Origin: Hordeum vulgare subsp. vulgare | Taxonomy: Eukaryota > Streptophyta > Magnoliopsida > Poales > Poaceae | Reading direction: 5' to 3' | NCBI RefSeq assembly: GCF_904849725.1 | Contig: NC_058520.1 | Span: 324,395,186-324,459,185 of the forward strand | DNA: 64,000 nt | In this document: in pieces, positions 24,440 to 35,607 of the stretch | Layout: each line of letters starts with the position of its first letter | How positions within the stretch are numbered: position 1 is the stretch's first letter | Notes under the pieces: generated by a model | Told to the model about the DNA's origin: nothing | Seen by the model: the letters and a program-made list of their open reading frames with translations, nothing else | Database searches by the model: none | Program-made: the position numbers and the translations under genes

Positions 24440-25400
24440 ATGGGAAAAGATTTATGTCAACCGGTGGATTATAGTCAATGCGTCCACCTTTTTCTACGCT
24501 CAACACGTGTCATACGTCATTATCCTTATCTAGTCTTCGTGCTTCCCATCCATTCATTACCTTTCATTCATTTTTCAATCTCATTCACATCCTCTCGCCT
24601 GAGTCGTGTTCCAAGGCCGCCACCGCAGGCTGCGGTCGGTGATCATCGGAGGACGCGGCTGGCCGTCCTTTCTTCTATCGTCCCATTCCTCTCTAACTCC
24701 TCCTCTCCCGCCTTCATATGCCTGCAGCCATGGCCGCTCAAGCGTGCACACCGGAACTCCGCTTCGGCCACCAACGGCCTACCTGCGCCGCTTCAGCCTC
24801 CCCTCCCGCCCTTCATCGTTGCTTTAGTCGAGCGATGCTTTTTTTTATAATTTCTACAACAAAGTCCTTGTTGCAAAAGTCCTTTCTGCAACATCGTAAC
24901 TGTTGCAGAAATTTCCGTCGCTCGAGCGTGCACACCAGAACTCCGCTTCGGCCACCACGGCCTACCTGCAACATGAACTTTTGTTGCAAAAATTTATTTT
25001 CCAGCAATGCTTATGTTGCAGAAAGACGAAGGAAAAACTGCAACAAAGCGATTGTTTCAGAAACTCGAGCGTTGTTTCAAGAATTACCCGGTGCCCACGA
25101 AGCGCGCGCGAAGAAAAAAAACTGCAACAAAGCGATTATTTCAGAAACTCGAGCGTTGTTTCAGGAATTACCGGGTGCCCAGACGAAGCGCGCGCGAAGG
25201 AAAAAAAACTGCAACAAAGCGATTGTTTCAGAAACTCGAGCATCGTTTCAGGAATTAAGCCAAAACCCCGCGTGCGGATCGAATGGATGAGATCGGCTGG
25301 ATACATAAAATCAAACGGCTGTGAAGATGACGGATCATTGGAAATAATCCGTCGGTGGACGTGTAGCGTTGCCCAAAAAATATCCAGGTCTTTATAAAAG
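24440..25400. other. Unclassified repeat-like segment
   Basis: Rich in TTGCA/TGCAA words, with the phrase around GCGTGCACACCRGAACTC occurring twice (24741, 24927) and a tandem repeat at its right side. ACCGGTGGATTAT near 24460 and the inverse of ATAATCCGTCGGT near 25345 may be eroded inverted termini (11 of 13 match). I cannot assign a family. Confidence 0.4.
25038..25258. repeat. Tandem repeat, about 85-bp unit, 2.6 copies
   Basis: Units begin CTGCAACAAAGCGATT at 25038, 25122 and 25209. Each continues with TCAGAAACTCGAGC and, in the first two, an AAGCGCGCGCGAAG stretch and an A-run. Period is 84-87 bp. Confidence 0.85.
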
Positions 25401-25964
25401 TTCATCATATGTACAAAACATCCCAAACATAATAAAAATTATATTTGAATATTTCGACCACCGAACTGAAGGATCAATACTGCCGCCAAAATGAAGCGCC
25501 GACGCACCGTTGTCGCAAATCTATCTATCAAAGCCGGACTTTATCAATGACAATCGGAAAATCTTCGTGCACATGTTCTTAAGGACCAGAACCCTGAAGC
25601 TGCAATCATCGTTGTTGAACCATTGAATCGATATGGAATGCCCAACACCATAACTTGTCAAAGCACATGCTAGACAAGAAACCCCAACTCCATCACCCCC
25701 TAACACATAGACCAAAGGAGATTGCGGGAATCCACACAGTTGTGTTGATTCCATCCAAATGGACAAACTCAAAGAGGATCGAAGCCTGGAAGACCGACTC
25801 AATGAAGAAACATTGCCATCCACCCACGCCGCTTGTGAGGACTACAAACCCCCCACCTAAACTACTAGCCAAAGCAGAGGCACCGAGATTCTCCTCCCTG
25901 CCACTGGTAGCCGGAGCAACACGTGGAGGAGGGGGTGAATCCACAAGCTCGCTGGAGGTGCTTG
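25401..25964. other. Unclassified DNA left of the chromovirus LTR
   Basis: No gene or element could be identified. It lies between the tandem-repeat segment and the presumed 3' LTR of chromovirus A. Part of it could belong to that LTR if its boundary is further left than proposed. Confidence 0.35.
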
Positions 25965-26218
25965 TGTAACAAACTAGAGACGAAGGGGGTCGAGGTCGGA
26001 GGTAGGTGAGGGTAAGAACAGAGGAGAGGATACTCTGAGGAGAAGAAGGTGAGATGGTAGAGGAATCTTAGATGAGGAAATGGTTCTACACACACATGTC
26101 TTTGTTGCACAAGTGGTCAACTAAATAACCCACGCACACACACGTGCGGTCTTTCCTCTGGTGGGCCTTGCCTATTGGCATGCCAGGTCACACCGCCCAA
26201 GTGTGGCCAGGTATGACA
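25965..26218 (-). mobile_element. Probable 3' LTR of chromovirus A
   Basis: The right edge is well supported: the minus strand reads polypurine tract AAGGGAGGGAGAA and then TGTCATACCTGGCC. The left edge (GTTTGTTACA on the minus strand) is a guess based on a CA terminus and the short LTRs of chromoviruses; the second LTR is outside the window, so the length of about 254 bp is provisional. Confidence 0.5.
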
Positions 26219-26229
26219 TTCTCCCTCCC

Positions 26230-28937
26230 TTAAGACTGACCCCCTCCTTGAGCAACGATGTCTTCTTGCTCTGAGATGATGGCTGTCGGGTAACGTTGCA
26301 AGAGTACGTCGTAGTCCTCCCAGGTCGCAGACTGCGCCCCACTACACCTTGACATGCACAATCGCTCAGTTTCCACGCTTCATCACGTGTCGCTCCAGGA
26401 TCAGGGTCGGCCCTTCCGTCATTGTGGAGAGATCCGGCACATGCGACAGCTCATCGTAGACCGGCGTGTAGTCAGGCATGAACGGCTTGAGTTGGGAGAC
26501 GTGGAAGACGGGGTGCACGCGGCTCGTTGTTGGCATGTCGAGCTTGTATGCCCGAGGATCGATCTTCTCTGGGACAGTGTGGGGGCCGAACTTGAACGCG
26601 AGCTTGGCGAAGGGTCGACTGACGACGGACTGCTGGGCGTAGGGTTGCACCTTTAGGAGCACTTGTTCGCCCACTTGGAATTGGCGCTTCGTGCGGTTGC
26701 GGCCGACCTGCTTCTTGAAATGCCTCTGTGCACGCTCGAGTTACACTCGTATCTATGTGGCGTGCCCCGCCCAGTCCATATCCTCGCCCGCTGGCGCCTC
26801 GTCCGACCATGCCGCCATTGCGCACAGGTTGGCTTCTTGTCGTAGATCGCCTTGAACGGGGTATAGTTGAGGAAGGAATGGAAGGTAGAGTTGTACCAGA
26901 ATTCTGCCATGGGAAGCCAACGACGCTGCCGACACGGCCCATCGTGAACGGCACATCGAAGGTACATCTCCATGTACTGATTGACTTGTTCACTTTGGCC
27001 GTCGGTCTGCGGGTGGTAGGCGGTCGAGTATAGCAGCTTGGTGCTAGCTCCGGCGAGCAGCTCGGGCCATAGGTTACTAGTGAAAACCTTGTCACGATCG
27101 GACAAGATGGATGCGGGGATGTCGTGAAGCTTCACCATGTTGTCCCAGAAAACGCACGCCACTTGTGTTGCGTGGAAAGGGTGACGGAGAGGGATGAAGT
27201 GTGCGAACTTGGCGAAGCGATCCACGACCACCATGATCGTGTTGAATCCCTCGAACGTCGACAATCCTTCCATGAAATCCATCGTGAGATCCTACGAGGG
27301 TGCTGCCGAAATTGGGAGGGGCGCCAGGAGCCCCGCGAGTTTGGAGTGCTCGTGCTTGGCTTGTTGGCATATTGAGCACTGCTGCACGAATTCGTCAACG
27401 TCGCGCTTCAGGCCTCTCCAATCAAAGTCCTTGTGCACCCGTTGGTACGTCGACGTGGAGCCAGAGTGTCCTCCCACCGTTTTGTTATGGAGCGTGGCGA
27501 TGAGCTTGTTACGGAGTGCGGTGTTGGCGCTGATCCATAGACGCCCGCCATGACGAATGATGCTGCAGTGGAGGTCGTAGTTGTCGTCGTTGGGGTGGGT
27601 GATGGCGAGCCTCTGCATGCGATCTTGCGCGTCAGGATCGGTGGAGTATGAGTTGACCACCTCCTAGATCCACATTGGTTGACATGTAGACAATGTGGCA
27701 AGATCAAGTTGCTTGCCCACGCGTGACAGAGCATCCGCAGCGCTGTTGTCGAGTCCTGGCTTGTATTGGAACTTGAACTGTATGTCGTCCAGCTTCACCA
27801 TGGCCTTGTGTTGTAGTTCTGTCTCCAGGTGCTACTCGCCCAAATTGTAGAGAGACTTGTGGCCGGTGAGGATGTCGAATGGACCGCCACTTGTCGATGG
27901 CCATCATGATGGCGAGGAACTCCATGTGCTCCAGGTATGGCCGCCACTTGTTGATGGCCATCATGACGGCTAGGAACTCCTTCCTGTAGGTCGACAACTT
28001 CTGGTTGCAGGCATCGAGGTCCTTGCTAAAGAAGGCGACGGGGTGGCCATCCTAGACAAGCACCACACCAACACCAGTGTCCCAGGCGTCCGTCTCGGTC
28101 GTGAATGGCTTGTCGAAGTTGGGCAGAGCGAGCACTGGGGAGTGTTCATCGTCTTCTTGAGCATGTAGAACGCCGCTTGCACTTGCTCGTTCCACTCGAA
28201 GCCCTTTTTGGCGAGGAGTTGCGTGAGAGGCTTGGCGATGATGCTGTAACACGACATGAATTTTCTGTAGTACCCCCTGAGGCCCATAAAACCGTGCAAC
28301 TTGGTGGCATTCGTCGGTGTCAACCACCGCTCTATGTCCTAAGTCTTCTCCTTGTCTATGGCGACACCCTCCTTGGAAATCACATGCTCGAGGTAGTCGA
28401 TGTGGTCGCAGGCGAAGCTGCACGTCGACTCCTTGATGAATAGTTGGTGTGCACAGAGGAGCTCTAAGACGATGTGCAGGTGCTCGAGATGTTCTTCCAT
28501 GGTTTCACTTAAGACAAGAATGTCATCTGGAAAGATGATAATGAACTTGCGGATATACTTACTGAAGATCCCATTCATGAGGCACTAGAATGTCACAGGT
28601 GCTTTGGTGAGGCCCAACAACATCACACGAAATTGGAAATGCATGTGGTGTGTCTTGAACGCCATCTTGGATTCGTCCTCCTCGCGTATGCGAATCTGAT
28701 GGTACCCGACGCACAGGTCCAATTTGGAGAAGATGACCGCGCCGGCCAGTTCGTCGAGGAGTACATCGATGATGGGTAAGGGAAACTTGTTCTTAATGGT
28801 GGCATCATTGAGGCGTTAGTAGTCGATGAAAAATCGCAATGTATCGTCCTTCTTCTTCACCAACAACAAAGATGTCGTGTAAGGACTGACGATCTGCGTG
28901 ATCACGCTAGCATCGAGCATATTCTTGACTTGGCGCT
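26230..28937 (-). pseudogene. Chromovirus A pol: RT, RNase H, integrase, chromodomain (broken)
   Basis: Going leftwards on the minus strand: RT with a YxDD-type box as FPDD (28339-28578); RNase H region (27704-28323), which has a small duplication of EFLAVMMAINKWR; integrase zinc finger with H-H and CSIC (27292-27660); integrase core in DFMEG, SDRD and QSEQ with the acidic triad present (26653-27282); the C-terminal HPVFHVSQLKPF block; then a decayed chromodomain containing ATWED, ending at 26230. Frames are interrupted by several stops and shifts. The order and the chromodomain identify a Ty3/Gypsy chromovirus. The RT N-terminal part is at 50578 onward because element B inserted at 28938. 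Confidence 0.87.
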
Positions 28938-30380
28938 TGATAACCCACAAGTGTAGGACATCGTTTGTAGCCCTTTTTTAAAAGTAAGAGTGTCGAACCC
29001 AACGAGGAGCTAAACACAGAACTAATATTCTCTCAAGTTCTATCAACCACCGGCACAACTTTACTTACTTTACCTAGAACAAGTATGAAACTATTTTGCA
29101 GAAAAATAAAGTGAAAGTAAATAAAAGTTAGGGATTGTTTAGTAGAAGTTTTTTGTGTAACGCAAGAAAAATATTGTCCATAGGCAATTGAATATAACAT
29201 GGTAGATACTTATCATGTGTAATGAGGGAGAGGCATACGCTAACACACCTTTTGTACTTGGATCATATGTACTTATGATTGGACCTCTAGCAAGCACCCG
29301 TAACTACTAGAAAACATTAAGGTAAACCCAACCATAGAATTAAACATCAAGTCCTCTTTACTCCCATACGCGCACAACTCCCTTACTCGGGTGTAAGTTT
29401 ATGTCACTCTCGCCACCCACTATAAAACCATGAACATATTACAAATCTCCAACATGTATCCTTGACATGTGTGCCTCACGGAAGGCACCTTAGGACATCA
29501 CCACATCAACACACAACTCATATCAATAACATCATATCACAGTTAACCTGTTGGACAAAACGGATCTAATCAAACATCATAGGATAGCCACATATCATTG
29601 GGAAAATAGTATGTAGTTTTGAGCACCATGTTTAAGTAGAGAGTTACAGCAGGAAAAGAGGTGTTACACCACTGCATAGAGGGGGAGAGAGTTGGTGTTG
29701 ACGGCGGAAAGATTGTTGATGTAGATCGCCATCACGCTCCTTACCCCAGCGGCACTCTGGTGCCACCGGGAGAGAGGGGAGAGAGGCCCCTCCTTATTCT
29801 TCCTTGGCCTCCCCCGTAGATGGGAGGGGAGTTCCCCCTCTGGTCCATGGCCTCCATGGCGGCGGAGGGGTAGGATCCCCTCCGAGATTGGATCTCCCTC
29901 TCTGTTCTCATGTGTTTCGCGCTCCTGTTTCCTCGCCCTTCACCATTTCTTAAATTCCCGGGGATCCGTAACTCTGACCGGAATGAAACTTTGAGGGGAT
30001 TTTTATCCATAAATTAGCTTAATTGCACCGGAAGAAGAACCCCAACCAACTTAAGGGGTGCCCATTAGGAAGCACCCGCGCCAGGGGGTATGGGTCGCAC
30101 CCTGGTACCTAGTGGAGGTCGTGGGCCTCCGTTTCCGTTGATTCCACCTCCCAAAAATCACATGTATTGCAAAAAAATATCCGTAAATTTTTATCGCGTT
30201 TAGAATTGGTTTGATATGGATATCATGCGAAACAGAAAACATGTGACAAACAGGAACTGACACTTGGCACTGGATCAATATGTTAGTCCAATAAATCATA
30301 TAAAATGTTGCCAAAATATGTGAATTGTATAATATTGGCATGAAACAATCAAAAATTACAGATACGACGGAGTCGTATCA
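28938..30380 (-). mobile_element. 3' LTR of Gypsy-like element B (1443 bp)
   Basis: Minus strand: TGATACGACTCCG at 30380 to CTTGTGGGTTATCA at 28938. It matches the 5' LTR pieces 47534-47605 and 49185-50577. The target copies are GCGCT (28933-28937) and ATGCT (50578-50582), a diverged 5-bp TSD within the chromovirus RT gene. The LTR is non-coding. Confidence 0.88.
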
Positions 30381-30703
30381 GCATCCTCAAACTTAATTAC
30401 TGCTCGTCCTCGAGTAGGTAAATGATAAAAAAGATAATTTTGATGTGGGATGCTACCTAGCATTATCTTGATCAAAAATCTAATCATGACACGAATATTA
30501 AGATACAAGTGATTCAAGGCAATAGTCTATCATTTGAAAAAAAGACATCCATACTCAGGTTTACTAGCAAACAATCATGTCCTTTCAAAATATCAATGCT
30601 AAAGAAAGCTATCCCTACAAAATCATATAGCCTGTCATGCTTGGTCTTCCTAGCATAAGCTATAAATCATGAGCGCCCCGGTGTCAAACCAACCAATTGG
30701 ATC
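30381..30703 (-). mobile_element. Element B interior, left piece
   Basis: Non-coding B sequence next to the 3' LTR, with a weak polypurine tract (AAGTTTGAGGATGC on the minus strand). It stops at the GGATC target site where the LARD inserted and resumes at 43938. Confidence 0.8.
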
Positions 30704-33700
30704 TGTCACGCCCAAGATGCGACCCTATCCTCAATTTGGCACGAGGGCCTCGTCGGGGATAGAAGCGCATCTCGTCGTGTCGCAAGAATGGATATCGTTA
30801 CAAGTACATGTACTGAAAATAAGAGATATATAAAGAGTTGGCTTACACTCGCCACAAGCTACATCAGAGTCACATAAGTACATTACATAATCATCAAGAG
30901 TAAGAGCAGGGTCCAACTACGGACGAAAACAAACGAGAAAGTAAGAACGACGTCCATCCTTGCTATCCCAGGCTGCCGTCCTGGAACCCATCCTAGATCG
31001 ATGAAGAAGAACAAGAAGAAGCAACTCCAAATGAACAATCAACGCGCTCGCGTCATGTAACCTTTACCTGAACCTGCAACTGGTGTTGTAGAAATCTGTG
31101 AGCCACAGGGGACTCAGCAATCTCATTTCCAAAGGTATCAAGACTAGCAAAGCTTAATGGGTGGGGTAAGGTTAAGTGGTGAGGTTGCAGCAGCGGCTAA
31201 GCATATATTTGGTGGCTAAACTTATGAGTACAAGATTAAGAGGGGGAAGGTCTACGCATAGCGGACGTGAACTACAAATGATCAAATGAATGATCCTGAA
31301 CACCTACCTACGTCAGACATAACCCCACCGTGTCCTCGATGGGAGAAGGAACTCACGAAAGAGACAATCACGGTTACGCACACAGTTGGCATATTTTAAT
31401 TAAGTTAACTTCAAGTTATCTAGAACCAGTGTTAAACAAAGTTTCCACGTTGCCACATAACCGCGGGCACGGCTTTCCGAAAAGATTTAACCCTACAGGG
31501 GTGCTCCAACTAGTCCATCACAAATTACCACAAGCCGCATAGAAATCCTCAATCACGAAGCTCGCGATCTCGTCGGATTCCCTAGTGGAAAACCTCAACT
31601 ATGAGATTACCCAAAGCATCACCGGAATCCCGATGCACAAGATATCTCATCAAAGGCAAAACTAATCCAGCAAGGCCGCCCGACGTGTCGACGATCCCGA
31701 TAGGAGTCGCGTACCTCGTTCTCAGGACACGACGGATGAGCTATGGTTACCACGCCAAATGCCGAGTTGCCCCGGGTAGCGTTAATAAGTTGCTCTGCTT
31801 TCGACCAACACTCATGAGGAGCACTGGCCCGGGGGTTGATTAAAATAGTCCGCGGGTGCCGGCGGGTCCCTATGCAATTTTATTAGGTGATTAGGCAAAT
31901 GTAGTACCAATGTTGGGCCTTGCCAGACCAGCTTTAATCTAAAACGAATTATCAAGGGGGTCCCCATAACAACACCGATCGTGTTAGGAGCGCTCGATTA
32001 TGGAACATAACACCGGTAGCCGGAAACTAAGAGGGGCAAAGGTGGAACAAAACACCAGGCTAGAAAAGGCCGAGCCTTCCACCTTTTACCAAGTATATAG
32101 GTGCATTAAATTAAATAGCATTTAAATATGGTGATATAACAAGGAACCCATGTTTTCACATGGAAGCAACTGCACCTGCAACTAGCAACGCTAACACAGG
32201 GTTAAGCAAGCAGTAACATAGCCAATCAGTGGTTTGCTAGGTCGAACAGGTTGAAGGTAATCATGGCATTGTTGAGAGGCTGATATTTAACAAGTGGTAG
32301 GCAACGAGACATAAACGATAGAAGCGATAAGCTAGCATGGCAATGATAGTAATGGTATCTGGGGAAATGATCATCTTGCCTGAGATCCCGCTTGGAAGAA
32401 GAATGACTCTGTGAAGCAGACGAACTGACGTAGTCGAACGGGTCCTCACAATCCGACACGCTTGCGGAACTCTAACGAGACGGAGCAAACCGGAAACAAG
32501 CATCAACACAAATATTCACCACGGCAAAAGCAAGACATGATGCAAACCCTAATATGATGCATGACCAGTTCATCGATGCAAGGGATGGCATGGCAATTCA
32601 CATCACGCAAACACTACACATTAAGTGAAGTTCAATATGCAACGAGTTGCATATTGACGAAACTCCACGTTAATTATTTAGTTCACTCCCGGTTATCTAC
32701 ACGGCAATATTAATGTTGTCAAACATGCAAGAGGTGAAGCGGAAGTTAAACTACCTATCTAGGCATTTTAAGTGAGGTCGGAAATGACATATAACACCTC
32801 CGAAACGACCTCACATGTTAATTTACAATTCTGTCCAGATCTGAATTAACACCTTTAATTAGTTGTTAACAGCAAAACAAATAAGTTCACGTGATTCTAC
32901 GCGTCAAGGCAAGCAATCTACACATAAAGAACATCTCCAACGGAGCTACGGTTCAAAAGATACAAGCACCGCAAGATATGATGGCATGAATGCAATATGT
33001 GTGCAACGGCGGTCACGAGCACTTCGAAATATACAACCAGCAAGATAGAATGAATCTACATGAGATTCTAAGCAAGTTTCATGTAGGACACGATCAAAAC
33101 GGAGCTACGGTTCGAAAACTACGAGCAAAACAAGAAAACACTACAATCTGCCAAAATCAGCCACATAGCACTTTCTACGCCCCACAACTACGAGCTACAC
33201 AACTCCGATATGCTCAAGCAAGGCATGGCACGGAAGAGGGCAAGAAGCACTACTACGAACAGCTAACAACAACTAGCATGGCAGCAAGGAGCACTAGGAA
33301 AAGAAGACACAAAATGGCATCCCACACACTATTTCAGACTTAGTGAAAATAACACCTCATGAAAGTGCAGTTTTCAGCCTGAAGGCATATTGACAGCAGC
33401 AAAAACCTAAGCTACAGGTCTCCAAATGGCATGAAACTTCACAGCCTGCTAGAGAAACACAAGGGGTACAACTAACTCCATTGGACCAACCTCAAAAGAG
33501 CTACAGATCACAAGATGCAAGCAAGACAAGACAGCAACAAATTATAACAGATGACAGACTTAGAAATATTTCAGCTCGTCTAAAACAGCACTATTTCTAG
33601 CAACTTGAGAACAAGCAAACAACACCTAAACATGCATTTCTATTGCAACCAAAAATACCATGAGCTAGACAAAACATCCAAGAACAACTTCCTAGTTGAC

Positions 33701-35607
33701 AACTCCGTCAAACGACGCACGGAATAAATCCTACGAATTAAACAAAAGGGCATCACGGCAAAATATCGCGCGAACTAACTTACTCAAAAGCTAAAACTAA
33801 TTGCACAGAAAAATCCATGGGATTTTTCTACCCCGGAAACATATAAAATATGTGGGGTTTGCAACACAAAATAATACCACACATTAATGCGAGATAAACA
33901 CCTAGATACGGGAAAATAAACTAGAGGCAATACCCTACACGCAAAAATACAAACGACTGCTCTAAAATGCAAGGAAAAATGGTCCCTAAAACATAGACAT
34001 TTCTATCATGGCATTCGAGCAATTCGAACACGCGCGGAAAATAAATACGGGCACCATCCTATCTAGACAACACGTAAACCTAGGCATATGGTGGCTCAAA
34101 CTATGTCAAACAAATACGCAAGTTGCACCAACGTAATCTACGCGTAAAACTACACGAAAATCGTATACTACACGTTCCGATACGACTAACGGAATAAAAG
34201 TTACGGTCGTTTTAATATATCTATAATTCCCTGAAATTATAATACCGAAAATCCTAAAATAAATAAATACTACCGGGCCTAATATTCTGCCAGACCGAAA
34301 AAAAGGCTGGGCGCAATAAAGCTAACACGCGCGCAGGGCGCTGGTGAGAGGGGCTCACCTTCGGGCCAAAGTTGGCCGGCCTGGGGCGGATGAGGAGCAG
34401 GAGGCCTCGATCTGGGCCGGCTCGGGGAAGGCGGAGCTGGGCCGGGGCGAGGCGCTCGGGAAGCCGGCCCACGTTGCCAGCGTGGGGAGCGGCCCAGGCG
34501 GCGCTGTAGTGGGGCGCTTGGGGGCTCGTCTCTCCCTCGAGGAGACACCGCCATGGCGACGCAGAGCTCGGGCCGCCGGCGGGAATCGCTGCAGGGGGGT
34601 GGTTGGCGACGGAGGGAGGCACAGCCGGCCGGATCTGGCCGCCGGCGGGGGCGAGGCAGCAAGGCGGCGCTCGGGAGCTGCTGCGTGCACGGGATGGTCG
34701 GCGGGGCTGCAGGGCTCGACGGGAGAGGGTCTCCGGCTGGCGGCCCCGGGTAGAGGACGGCGCGGGACTCCGGCGAGCTGCCGGTGGCGGGCATGGGGTA
34801 GGCGGCGGCACCACAGGGAGGCGGCGGCGGCACTACACGGAGGCAGCGGCGGCGCAACGGGGAGGCTCGGCGCAGGGACGAGAACGGGGCGGCGGCGGCG
34901 GCCGGATGGGCCTGCCCGGGCCCGATCTAGGCTCGGCGGGCCCGCGGCGGCTGGTGGGAGAGGCTGCGGATCTGGCTAGGGTTAGGGTAGGGTCGCATGG
35001 AATTCGAGGAGGGGGCTGTCTAAATTAAGAGGGGGTCTATACATAGACAAACGAGGGGGCTAGGTTAGCCGGAATCGCGTTCCGGATCCAACCGCGGGGT
35101 TAGATTCGGACGATTCCGAACGCGGGTATGGGTACGTGGCCGTGTAGAGGGAATATCCGGAGACGAGAGGGAGAATGGGCGGCGCGACACGAATTTTAAA
35201 ACACCGACAGACGTCCGACGATAGACCGAATACGGTGCCGCTACAGTCGACCGTTCGGGTACTAGACGGTCTCCGATCGCGACGAAATTCGACAGGCGGC
35301 CTAGCTATAACTAATCACGACCGCATGCCATGTTTCACCTTGATCAAAGAAAGTTTTACGCACACTTTTAAAACAGGGTTTCGACGGTGCCACGGGCGCG
35401 TGCGTGTGTGGTCGGGCTCCGAACGGGCAACGACGAGAACAGGCAACTAACAACGGATGCAAGTTTTTGAAAACTGGCGGCAACGGAGATGCTGATGCAA
35501 TGCAGATGATGCGCATGATGCGATGATGACACGACAAATAAAATAAGCCACACGACGAAAACGGAAAGAGGGGGAATCTTCTGGAACGTCGTCATCGGGC
35601 TGCCACA
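30704..35607 (-). repeat. LARD 3' LTR (4904 bp)
   Basis: Runs on the minus strand from TGTGGCAGCCCG (35607) to GCATCTTGGGCGTGACA (30704). A GC-rich block lies at 34320-35040. The TATA position reads TATGTATAGA on the minus strand (35036-35047), weaker than in the other LTR. It lacks the 20-bp insertion found at 42941-42960. Its small ORFs have no recognisable domains. Confidence 0.92.

Noticed and set aside
25038..25258. CRISPR-like array
   Set aside because: The units are contiguous degenerate tandem repeats without unique spacers, in a plant nuclear genome.
34254..34979. Long GC-rich ORFs on both strands of the LARD LTR (also 42413-43354)
   Set aside because: They overlap on opposite strands, are dominated by P, R, A and G, and the frames differ in length between the two LTRs. 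They are typical chance frames in GC-rich DNA.
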